DNA from: Pseudomonas monteilii NBRC 103158 = DSM 14164
GTDB lineage: Bacteria > Pseudomonadota > Gammaproteobacteria > Pseudomonadales > Pseudomonadaceae
Direction: 5' to 3'
Assembly (NCBI RefSeq): GCF_000730605.1
Contig: NZ_BBIS01000059.1
Span: forward strand, 1-49,686
DNA length: 49,686 bases
The notes below the pieces were generated by a model that was given only the letters and a program-made list of their open reading frames with translations, was not told where the DNA came from and ran no database searches. Shown here piece by piece: positions 34,148-41,571 of the stretch (position 1 is the stretch's first letter; the number at the start of each line of letters is the position of its first letter). The translations under genes were made by a program, and so were the position numbers.

Positions 34148-34171
34148 TTCAAGTACCTGTCTGGAGCACCG

Positions 34172-35560
34172 ATGCAGTACACATCCACGCGCGGCAACGA
34201 AACACGAGTCGATTTCCGCACAGCGTTGCTTTCTGGCCTGGCCGACGATGGCGGGCTTTACGTGCCCACCTCGGTGCCGGTGTTCAGCCCGCAGGAGATT
34301 GCCAGCTGGTCGTGGTTGCCGTTCGACGAACTGGCCTGGCGGGTGATGGCACCGTTTGTGGGCGATACCCTCGACGAACCGACCCTCAGGGCGCTGGTCA
34401 GCGACAGCTATCGTGGGTTCAAACACCGTGGCATCGCGCCGTTGCAGCAGCTGGGCCATAACGAATGGATCCTGCAGCTGTTTCACGGGCCTACCCGCTC
34501 CTCGAAGGACTTTGCCGCACAGTTGCAGGCACGGCTTATCCGGCACTTTTTGGGGGCCGATTGCGAGCGGGTCATGCTGGTGGGTGCCAGCAACGGCGAT
34601 ACGGCGGTGGCGGCAATCGAAGCCCTGCAGCATTGCCCGGCAGCGGGCTTGCTGGCGCTGTATCCCAATGCAGGCACACCCGCTGACCGGGCAGCGGTGA
34701 TGCGCCGTGCCGCGTCCGACAGCGTCAGTTGCGTGGCCGTGGATGGCAGCTTTGACGACTGCCAGTCGCTGGTGTCGGCGCTGCTGCGTGCCTGGCCATG
34801 CCCCGGGCTGATTCCGGTGAGTTTCAATTCGACCAACTGGGTCGGCGTGCTGGCGCAGATCGTGTTCTATTTCCATGCGGCGCTGCAGCTGGGCGGGGGC
34901 ACACGCCCCGTGGGCTTCAGCATCCCCACGGCCAGCTTTGCCGAAATCTACGCAGGGTTCATTGCCCAGAAGATGGGCCTGCCCATCAACCAGATCATCG
35001 TCTCCACCAACCGCAACGATGCCTTGCACCGGTTCATTCATTGCAATCGCTACAGCCGTGGCTCAACCCGTCAGACGTTGTCACCGGTCATGGACTTCTC
35101 GCTGTTCTCCAACCTGGAGCGCTTCGTCTGGGAGCTGTATGACCGCGATGGCGGGGCGACCCGCGCGCTGATGGAGCATTTCGAGGCCTGTGGCGAGCTG
35201 AGCATCGGCAACCGCCAGTGGTTGCATGCACGCATGCTGTTTGACTCCTACGCCGTGGACGACGCGTTGATTCGCGAGGAGATCATCACGCTGTTCCACG
35301 AAACCGGCAGCGCAGTAGACCCGCATGCCGCAACAGGGGTGTTCGCCGGGCGTTTACACCGGCGCAACATCGGCGCGCCCATCGTCACGCTTGGGCAGTT
35401 TGCCCCGGAAAAGTCTGCCGGGCTGCTGGCGGAGCTGGGGGCCTGGCACGGTGAGGTGCCGGCCGACGTCGAAGGCACTGCCGGCGCCGGGCCACTGCTG
35501 AAACCAGAGGACCTGGCGGGGGTTCATGCGTTGTTGGCACGCTTGCAGGCCGGGCGATGA
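34172..35560 (+). CDS. Threonine synthase-like PLP enzyme with atypical active site
   Basis: A 462-residue fold-type II PLP protein of the ThrC family. The opening QYTSTRGNETRVDFRTALLS is that of threonine synthase. The lysine that binds PLP would be Lys112 in FHGPTRSSKDFAAQ, where the usual sequence is FHGPTLAFKDFA-like. The phosphate-binding loop GATSGDTGSA is GASNGDTAVA here (138-147). Such changes suggest that it is not the housekeeping enzyme, which acts on O-phosphohomoserine. Its neighbours are homoserine dehydrogenase and RidA, so it may act on homoserine or a related substrate. Its stop overlaps the Lrp/AsnC start by 4 bases. Confidence 0.8.
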   Translation: MQYTSTRGNETRVDFRTALLSGLADDGGLYVPTSVPVFSPQEIASWSWLPFDELAWRVMAPFVGDTLDEPTLRALVSDSYRGFKHRGIAPLQQLGHNEWILQLFHGPTRSSKDFAAQLQARLIRHFLGADCERVMLVGASNGDTAVAAIEALQHCPAAGLLALYPNAGTPADRAAVMRRAASDSVSCVAVDGSFDDCQSLVSALLRAWPCPGLIPVSFNSTNWVGVLAQIVFYFHAALQLGGGTRPVGFSIPTASFAEIYAGFIAQKMGLPINQIIVSTNRNDALHRFIHCNRYSRGSTRQTLSPVMDFSLFSNLERFVWELYDRDGGATRALMEHFEACGELSIGNRQWLHARMLFDSYAVDDALIREEIITLFHETGSAVDPHAATGVFAGRLHRRNIGAPIVTLGQFAPEKSAGLLAELGAWHGEVPADVEGTAGAGPLLKPEDLAGVHALLARLQAGR

Positions 35561-35994
35561 AGCGCATCCTCGACCCCCTGGACGAACGCATTCTTGCCGA
35601 GCTCACCGCCAATGCGCGTATTGCCCATGCCGAATTGGGGCTGAAGGTAAACCTGTCGCGCAATGCGGTACGCCAGCGCATCGAGCGACTTGAGCGCGAC
35701 GGGGCCATCCAGGGCTATACCTTGCGCATCGGTGAGGGCCGACGGCCGACGTCGCTGATCAACGCGGTGATATTCGTCTACCGCTATGACCGCATGCGCG
35801 GTGACGCGGTGCTTGATGCGCTGCGCCAGATCCCCGAGGTGATCCAGTGCGAAGTGCTCAGCGGCGAATTCGACCTGCTGCTGCGCGTCGAGGCCTCAAG
35901 CCCGGAGCGGGTACACCATGTGTGGAAGGAAATCGCCGCCATGCCCGGGGTCGAGAACACCGTGACATCGTTTGTGCTGGCCACGGTGATCTGA
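35557..35994 (+). CDS. Lrp/AsnC-family regulator
   Basis: A 145-residue regulator: N-terminal helix-turn-helix (LDPLDERILAELTANARIAH, VNLSRNAVRQRIERLERDG), then the RAM ligand-binding domain (VIQCEVLSGEFDLLLRVEAS, GVENTVTSFVLATVI). Members respond to amino acids. Translationally coupled to the threonine synthase-like gene (ATGA). A terminator follows, then homoserine dehydrogenase, which is a likely target. Confidence 0.92.
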   Translation: MKRILDPLDERILAELTANARIAHAELGLKVNLSRNAVRQRIERLERDGAIQGYTLRIGEGRRPTSLINAVIFVYRYDRMRGDAVLDALRQIPEVIQCEVLSGEFDLLLRVEASSPERVHHVWKEIAAMPGVENTVTSFVLATVI

Positions 35995-36031
35995 GCTGCG
36001 CTGTTGCGTTTGATGACCCGCCTTACACCCA

Positions 36032-36063
36032 CGCCGCCCGGGCTTGCACCCTGGCGGCGTTTT
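36032..36063 (+). terminator. Terminator after the Lrp/AsnC gene
   Basis: CGCCGCC-c-GGG and CCC-t-GGCGGCG form a GC-rich stem around a 6-base loop, followed by TTTT. It separates the LysR/ThrC-like/AsnC group from homoserine dehydrogenase onward. Confidence 0.7.
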
Positions 36064-36203
36064 GCATTCCAGCGGGCGCTCAGGCGTGCAGGGGGCACTG
36101 GCCAGATTGACCAATAAATACAGCGGATTGCCATATTCAACTGGCATTGCACGGCTCTTACGCTTGTCCTCATCGACCAACCGCCTGGAAAGGACAGCAA
36201 ACC

Positions 36204-37247
36204 ATGACCGAATACAAAATTGCACTCGTTGGCTTTGGTGGTGTGAACCGTGCCCTGGCCCAACTGATTGCCGAACGCAACGCGCGCTGGCAGCAAGAGC
36301 TGGGCTTTGGCTTGAAGATCGTTGGCGTCACCGACCTGTTCCTGGGTTCGGCAATCGACCGCGATGGCCTGGATGCCGCCACGCTGGCCGCGTTGCCGGC
36401 TCAAAAGGGGGCGCTGGCGCAAATCCCTCAAGGTTCGGCTGAAGCCTTCAATGAGGCGGTGATCAAGCAGTCTGGCGCCGACATTATCGCCGAGGCCACA
36501 TTCACCAACCCAACGGACGGTGAGCCAGCGGCAACCTTCTGCCGCTGGGCGCTGGAAGCGGGCAAGCACGTGGTCACCACCAACAAGGGGCCGATCGCCT
36601 TGCATGCCCAGGCGCTCAAGGCATTGGCCAGGGCCAATGGCGTGTCGTTCGAATACGAAGGCGCGGTGATGAGCGGTACGCCAGTGCTGCGCATGGCGCG
36701 CCAGACCTTGGCAGGCGCGGGCCTGGTGGGGTTCGAGGGCATCCTCAACGGCACCTCGAACTACGTGCTCACACGCATGGAGGAGGGGCTTGGTTTTGCC
36801 GAGGCAGTGGCCCAGGCCCAAGAGCTTGGGTATGCCGAGGCAGACCCGACCGCCGATGTGGAAGGCCATGACGTACGCCTGAAGGTGGTCATTCTGGCCA
36901 ATGAGTTGCTCGGCGCCTGCCTGCAGGTGAGTGATGTCGCCTGCAGCGGTATCAGCGCCATCGACAGCGCGGCTATCCAGCAAGCGCAGGCCCAGGGCCA
37001 GCGTTGGAAGCTGATTGGCAGCGCCAGCCGGCAAGCCGATGGTTCGGTAAGTGCCCTTGTCGAGGCCCGCCTGTTGCCGGGTCAGCACCCGCTGGCGGGC
37101 ATTTGCGGTGCGATCAATGCGGTTGCGTTCAACACCGAGCTGCTGGGCGCGGTGACCGTGTCCGGCCCGGGTGCAGGGCGTGTCGAAACCGCATTTGCCC
37201 TGCTGTCGGATATCGTCGCCATTCACACCGCCGGCCGTTCGGCCTGA
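36204..37247 (+). CDS. Homoserine dehydrogenase
   Basis: A 347-residue NAD(P)-dependent enzyme interconverting homoserine and aspartate 4-semialdehyde. The nucleotide motif KIALVGFGGVNRALA is at residues 5-19. The catalytic segment HVVTTNKGPIALHA (near 122) and EGAVMSGTPVLRM, GFEGILNGTSNYVLTRMEEG (about 172-195) are family hallmarks. It lacks the C-terminal ACT domain of the biosynthetic, threonine-inhibited enzymes (typically over 430 residues), so it is a short form without feedback control. That suits a degradative role. AAAGGA stands before the ATG. The 209-base gap upstream holds its promoter, probably AsnC-controlled. Confidence 0.9.
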   Translation: MTEYKIALVGFGGVNRALAQLIAERNARWQQELGFGLKIVGVTDLFLGSAIDRDGLDAATLAALPAQKGALAQIPQGSAEAFNEAVIKQSGADIIAEATFTNPTDGEPAATFCRWALEAGKHVVTTNKGPIALHAQALKALARANGVSFEYEGAVMSGTPVLRMARQTLAGAGLVGFEGILNGTSNYVLTRMEEGLGFAEAVAQAQELGYAEADPTADVEGHDVRLKVVILANELLGACLQVSDVACSGISAIDSAAIQQAQAQGQRWKLIGSASRQADGSVSALVEARLLPGQHPLAGICGAINAVAFNTELLGAVTVSGPGAGRVETAFALLSDIVAIHTAGRSA

Positions 37248-37259
37248 GGAGCAACGTTC

Positions 37260-38696
37260 ATGAGCCTGACTTCCGTGTCCCAGGTCGCCAATTGCCAACC
37301 CGACTTGATCGATGTGTTCAGCCCCTTCGACGGCAGCCTGGTGGGGAGCGTTGCCAACCTTTGCGCCGACGCGGTGCCAAGCCTGCTCGCCCGTGCTCGC
37401 GGCGGCGTGCGCGAAAGTGCCGCGCTACCCCGGCATCGACGCGCCAGCATTCTGGAGCAGGCTGCCCGCCTCATCGAGCGCGACGCTGCAGATTTTGCCG
37501 GCCTGATTGTCGATGAAGCAGGCAAGACCCTGCGTCAGGCCGAGAAGGAGGTGAAGCGCTGCATCAATACGCTCAAGCTGTCTGCAGAAGAAGCGCGGCG
37601 CAATGCCGGTGAAGTGGTGCCTTTCGATGCCTATGAAGGTTCTGAGTCGCGCCAGGGCTGGTTCACCCGCGAGCCGCTGGGGTTGATCCTGGCTATTACC
37701 CCGTACAACGACCCGCTTAACCTGGTTGCGCACAAGTTGGGGCCAGCCATTGCGGGCGGCAATGCAGTCATTCTGAAACCCTCGGAGCTGGCCCCGCTTT
37801 CTGCCGTGAAGCTGGTGCAGTACCTGATTGATGCAGGGCTGCCGGAGGCTGTCGTCACGGTAGCCACGGGGGGCGCCGAGCTGGGCAAGGCCCTGGTGGC
37901 CATACGTGAAGTACGCATGATTTCCTTTACCGGAGGCTTCGCTACCGGCGAACAGATTGCGCGGGGGGCTGGCCTGAAAAAGCTGGCGATGGACCTGGGC
38001 GGCAATGCGCCGGTGCTGGTACTGAAGGACTGCGACCTCGAGGCGACTGTCGAGTCGTGCGTGTCGGGCGCGTTTGGGGCGGCGGGCCAGAACTGTATCG
38101 GCACCCAGCGCATCCTGGTGGACGCCGCGATCTATGAGGCGTTTCGCCAGCGCTTCGTCGCCCTGACCCAGGCAATGGTGCTGGGCGACCCGGGGCAGCG
38201 CGCAACCGACATGGGGCCGATGATCACCGAAGCCGCTGCACGGCAGATCGAAGAACGCGTCAACCAGGCCCTTCTGGGTGGAGCTCGCCTGCTCTGCGGC
38301 CATCAGCGTCAGGGTGCTGCCTATGCCCCGACAGTGCTGGAGGGCGTTGACCACGCCAGCAGGCTGTGGCGTGAAGAGGTGTTTGCACCGGTGGTGATGC
38401 TGGCGCCGTTCGAGAGCATCGAGCAGGCGGTAGCGCAGGCCAACGCCCCGGATTACAGCCTGCATGCCGGCGTGTTTACCCGCGACCTGTCGCTGGCGTT
38501 GAGCCTGGCCCGGCGTATTGAGGCTGGTGGGGTGATGATCAACGACTCGTCCGACTACCGCTTCGATGCCATGCCATTTGGTGGCTCCAAGTATGGGAGC
38601 CTTGGGCGCGAAGGGGTGCGGTTCGCCTATGAAGACATGACCCAGCCCAAAGTCGTCTGCCTCAACCAGATGGGCGGTGGGGAGGCCGCTTCATGA
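37260..38696 (+). CDS. NAD(P)-dependent aldehyde dehydrogenase
   Basis: A 478-residue ALDH superfamily member. The nucleophile is Cys279 in FGAAGQNCIGTQR, the Asn is in ITPYNDPLN (150), the cofactor region is ILKPSELAP. The usual general base glutamate of LELGG is an aspartate here (MDLGGNAP, residue 245), an unusual change. The gene starts 12 bases after homoserine dehydrogenase, with a GGAG site, so they form one operon. The aldehyde made by the preceding enzyme, aspartate semialdehyde, is the obvious substrate guess. Confidence 0.85.
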   Translation: MSLTSVSQVANCQPDLIDVFSPFDGSLVGSVANLCADAVPSLLARARGGVRESAALPRHRRASILEQAARLIERDAADFAGLIVDEAGKTLRQAEKEVKRCINTLKLSAEEARRNAGEVVPFDAYEGSESRQGWFTREPLGLILAITPYNDPLNLVAHKLGPAIAGGNAVILKPSELAPLSAVKLVQYLIDAGLPEAVVTVATGGAELGKALVAIREVRMISFTGGFATGEQIARGAGLKKLAMDLGGNAPVLVLKDCDLEATVESCVSGAFGAAGQNCIGTQRILVDAAIYEAFRQRFVALTQAMVLGDPGQRATDMGPMITEAAARQIEERVNQALLGGARLLCGHQRQGAAYAPTVLEGVDHASRLWREEVFAPVVMLAPFESIEQAVAQANAPDYSLHAGVFTRDLSLALSLARRIEAGGVMINDSSDYRFDAMPFGGSKYGSLGREGVRFAYEDMTQPKVVCLNQMGGGEAAS

Positions 38697-39046
38697 TCAC
38701 TCGTTTCGGGGCCGGCGAGCGGATGTCCCTGGCGGTCAGCTACAGGGGGCTGTTCGAAACGGCGGGGGTGGTGGCGGGCAACCTGCAGGAAGATGTGCAG
38801 GGGCAGCTGCGTCAGGCGCTGAGCACGATCGACGGCCTGATGGCAGAGGCCGATATCGGCAAGGCGCAACTGACCAGGGTTCAGTTGTGGCTTGCCGACT
38901 ACCGCCATTTCGACCTGGTCAATGAGGTGTACGACACCTGGCTGCAGGGTTTTCCTAAACCGCCACGGGCGTGCGTGGGCGCAGACCTGGGCGAGGGGTA
39001 CCTGGTCGAGGTGCAGGTGTTTGCCGCATACCCTTGGCGCTCTTGA
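38693..39046 (+). CDS. RidA/YjgF/UK114-family protein
   Basis: A 117-residue protein of the RidA superfamily, which hydrolyses reactive enamine/imine products of PLP enzymes. The family pattern is LFETAGVVAGNLQEDVQGQL, then LTRVQLWLADYRHFDLVNEVY and PKPPRACVGADL, with Arg about residue 93 in place for the catalytic arginine (RACVGA). The final YLVEVQVFA with its glutamate completes the trimer-interface active site. The start overlaps the ALDH stop (ATGA). Confidence 0.88.
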   Translation: MITRFGAGERMSLAVSYRGLFETAGVVAGNLQEDVQGQLRQALSTIDGLMAEADIGKAQLTRVQLWLADYRHFDLVNEVYDTWLQGFPKPPRACVGADLGEGYLVEVQVFAAYPWRS

Positions 39047-39069
39047 CCAGCGCGATCCTTACCCACGGG

Positions 39070-40023
39070 TCAGCGTATGGCCCGTGGCACCGCTCTTACA
39101 TAGACAAGCTCGCTCACCAATTCCACCAGTGTCTGCGTGATCACCGCCGCAGCCGCCAACCCGCGTATCGTTTCGGGCAATGCCAATGCCAGTGGCAGCA
39201 CCACCAGCGAGTTTCGCGTGGCGGCGCTGAAGGTGACCGAGCGTGCTTCAGCAGCAGGCAGGCGTAGCAGTCGCGCCGAAATGAACCCGAGCACGGGCGC
39301 TAGCAACATGAAGCCGATGTACACCGGAATGACCGGTAGCAAACGGTCGAAATCTCGCAGCACCACAGCAATCTGCGGGGCGATCACAACCACCAGCACC
39401 AGGGCCATCGCCGGTACGGGCAACCACGCCCAGGCGTCGTTCCAGGCCGAAACCGCGCCTGAGCGACGAGCCCCGGCACTGGTGAGCACGGCCAGGATCA
39501 TTGGCAGCACAATCAACACTACAAAGGCTTCCACGAACGGGGTGATGGAGATGGCCACGTTGCTGCTGTCTCCCAGCATCCAGGCCAGATACACCGGCAG
39601 TAGCACCAGTTGCAGCAACAGCAGCACAGGTGTAGCGGCCAGGGTAAGGCGCGAGTCGCCTTTGCCGATGTGGGTGAACACCACCACATAGTCGATGCAC
39701 GGCGTAAGCAGCACCAGCAAGGCGCCGACGAGGACCGCCGGGTGTTCCACCAGCCCACGGGTAATGGCCCAGACCAGTAGCGGCACGAGGATGAAGTTGG
39801 CGAGCAGCAGCGCGGTGATGAAGCGGCGGTTGCCCAAACCCTGACGCAGGTCGAGGAAAGGGATCTGCAGAAACATCGCATACATCAGCACGGCAATGGC
39901 GGGGGTGACCAGGGCTTCCAGCTGGCTGGCGCTGTCGCTGGCCATCAAGCCGAAGGCTACGGCAGCAAGCACGGCGGCGAAGTAGATCGGGATCTGGTGG
40001 GTTTCGAGTTGTTCCCTGGTCAA
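39070..40023 (-). CDS. ACR3/BASS-type transporter, putative arsenite permease
   Basis: A 317-residue membrane protein with about ten helices of the arsenical-resistance-3 / bile-acid symporter fold. A cysteine in LLTPCIDYVVVF matches the conserved cysteine of helix 4 in Acr3. Many such proteins in P. putida are annotated as arsenic resistance proteins, but there is no arsR, arsC or arsH gene beside it, so arsenite export is unproven. No ATG is suitably placed: TTG at 40023 gives a family-like N-terminus (TREQLETHQIPIYFAAVL) and is my choice; another TTG lies at 40086. It faces the RidA gene head-on with only 23 bases between. Confidence 0.75.
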   Translation of the reverse strand: MTREQLETHQIPIYFAAVLAAVAFGLMASDSASQLEALVTPAIAVLMYAMFLQIPFLDLRQGLGNRRFITALLLANFILVPLLVWAITRGLVEHPAVLVGALLVLLTPCIDYVVVFTHIGKGDSRLTLAATPVLLLLQLVLLPVYLAWMLGDSSNVAISITPFVEAFVVLIVLPMILAVLTSAGARRSGAVSAWNDAWAWLPVPAMALVLVVVIAPQIAVVLRDFDRLLPVIPVYIGFMLLAPVLGFISARLLRLPAAEARSVTFSAATRNSLVVLPLALALPETIRGLAAAAVITQTLVELVSELVYVRAVPRAIR

Positions 40024-40087
40024 GGTGCGGCCTGTGCTCGATGAGTGAATGGGGGCACAGGGTAATACGTGATTGCAGCGGCGCAAA

Positions 40088-40116
40088 CGAAAAAGCCCGG
40101 CACTAGGCCGGGCTTC
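40088..40116 (-). terminator. Terminator of glyA
   Basis: On the minus strand AGCCCGGC and GCCGGGCT pair around a CTAGT-type loop and are followed by T residues, just after the glyA stop. Confidence 0.85.
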
Positions 40117-40137
40117 TTCACATCAGGCAAACGCCAA

Positions 40138-41391
40138 TCAGTTGCCGTAAACCGGCAGCTTCTTGCAGATGGCCTTGACCTTCTCACGTACAGCGTCGAT
40201 GACCGCTTCGTTGTTCAGGTCAGCCAGGATGTCGCAGATCCAGCCGGCCAGCTCGCGGCACTCGGTTTCCTTGAAGCCACGGGTGGTGACGGCTGGGGTG
40301 CCGAAACGCAGGCCCGAGGTGACGAACGGGGAACGTGGGTCGTTCGGTACCGAGTTCTTGTTGACGGTGATGAAGGCTTTGCCCAGGGCAGCGTCAGCAT
40401 CTTTACCGGAGATTTCCTGCTTGATCAGCGACAGCAGGAACAGGTGGTTCTGGGTGCCACCGGACACCACGTCGAAGCCACGCTCGATGAATACGCTGGC
40501 CATGGCCTGGGCGTTTTTCACGACCTGCTGCTGGTAAGCCTTGAACTCAGGCTGCAGGGCTTCCTTGAAGCAGATGGCCTTGGCTGCGATGACGTGCTCC
40601 AGCGGGCCGCCTTGGGCGCCCGGGAAGACAGCGGAGTTCAGCTTCTTCTCGATGTCGGCGTTGGCACGGGCCAGGATCAGGCCGCCGCGCGGGCCGCGCA
40701 GGGTCTTGTGAGTGGTGGTGGTGACCACGTCGGCGAACGGAACAGGGTTCGGGTACACGCCAGCGGCAACCAGGCCGGCAACGTGGGCCATGTCGACGAA
40801 CAGGTAGGCACCGACCTTGTCGGCGATGGCGCGGAAGCGGGCGAAGTCCAGAACCTGCGAGTAGGCCGAGAAGCCGGCAACGATCATCTTCGGCTTGTGC
40901 TCGACAGCCAGGCGCTCGACTTCGTCGTAGTCGATCAGGCCGTTGCCGTCGATGCCGTACTGGATGGCGTTGTACAGCTTGCCCGAAGAGCTTACCGAAG
41001 CACCGTGGGTCAGGTGGCCACCGTGGGCAAGGCTCATGCCCAGGATGGTGTCACCGGCCGACAGCAGGGCCAGGTAGACGGCAGCGTTGGCTTGGGAGCC
41101 GGCGTGCGGCTGGACGTTGGCGTAGTCGGCGCCGAACAGCTCCTTGGCACGGTCGATGGCCAGTTGCTCGACGACGTCGACGTACTCGCAACCACCGTAG
41201 TAGCGCTTGCCTGGGTAGCCTTCGGCGTACTTGTTGGTCAGGACCGAGCCCTGAGCTTCCATGACTGCCGGGCTGGTGTAGTTTTCCGAAGCGATCAGCT
41301 CGATATGCTCTTCCTGGCGCAGAGCTTCTTGCTGCATGGCTTCGAAGAGCTCGGCGTCGTACTTGGCAATGGTCAAATCACGGCTGAACAT
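40138..41391 (-). CDS. glyA: Serine hydroxymethyltransferase
   Basis: A 417-residue PLP enzyme interconverting serine and glycine with tetrahydrofolate and supplying one-carbon units. The PLP lysine is in TTTTHKTLRGPRGG (about residue 229). IELIASENYTSP, YAEGYPGKRYYGG and DMAHVAGL are family hallmarks. The start at 41391 has GAGGA before it; four more codons upstream are open but less likely. The length is normal. In pseudomonads there are often two or more glyA genes, and this is one of them. Monocistronic, with its own terminator. Confidence 0.95.
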   Translation of the reverse strand: MFSRDLTIAKYDAELFEAMQQEALRQEEHIELIASENYTSPAVMEAQGSVLTNKYAEGYPGKRYYGGCEYVDVVEQLAIDRAKELFGADYANVQPHAGSQANAAVYLALLSAGDTILGMSLAHGGHLTHGASVSSSGKLYNAIQYGIDGNGLIDYDEVERLAVEHKPKMIVAGFSAYSQVLDFARFRAIADKVGAYLFVDMAHVAGLVAAGVYPNPVPFADVVTTTTHKTLRGPRGGLILARANADIEKKLNSAVFPGAQGGPLEHVIAAKAICFKEALQPEFKAYQQQVVKNAQAMASVFIERGFDVVSGGTQNHLFLLSLIKQEISGKDADAALGKAFITVNKNSVPNDPRSPFVTSGLRFGTPAVTTRGFKETECRELAGWICDILADLNNEAVIDAVREKVKAICKKLPVYGN

Positions 41392-41571
41392 GGCGGTCCT
41401 CAAGGATCGGGGTAATTTGGGGGGGCATTCTAACCGATTGATTCGCGGCTGGCATATGAAGTGGCATCAAGTCGCGGACCAATGGGCTTCATGTTGCATC
41501 CCGCGCCGTGTCTGGGCTGCGCGGGCGCGGTAGTTGACCCGAAAGTCCGCTTTTGAGGGGCTTTGCACCCC

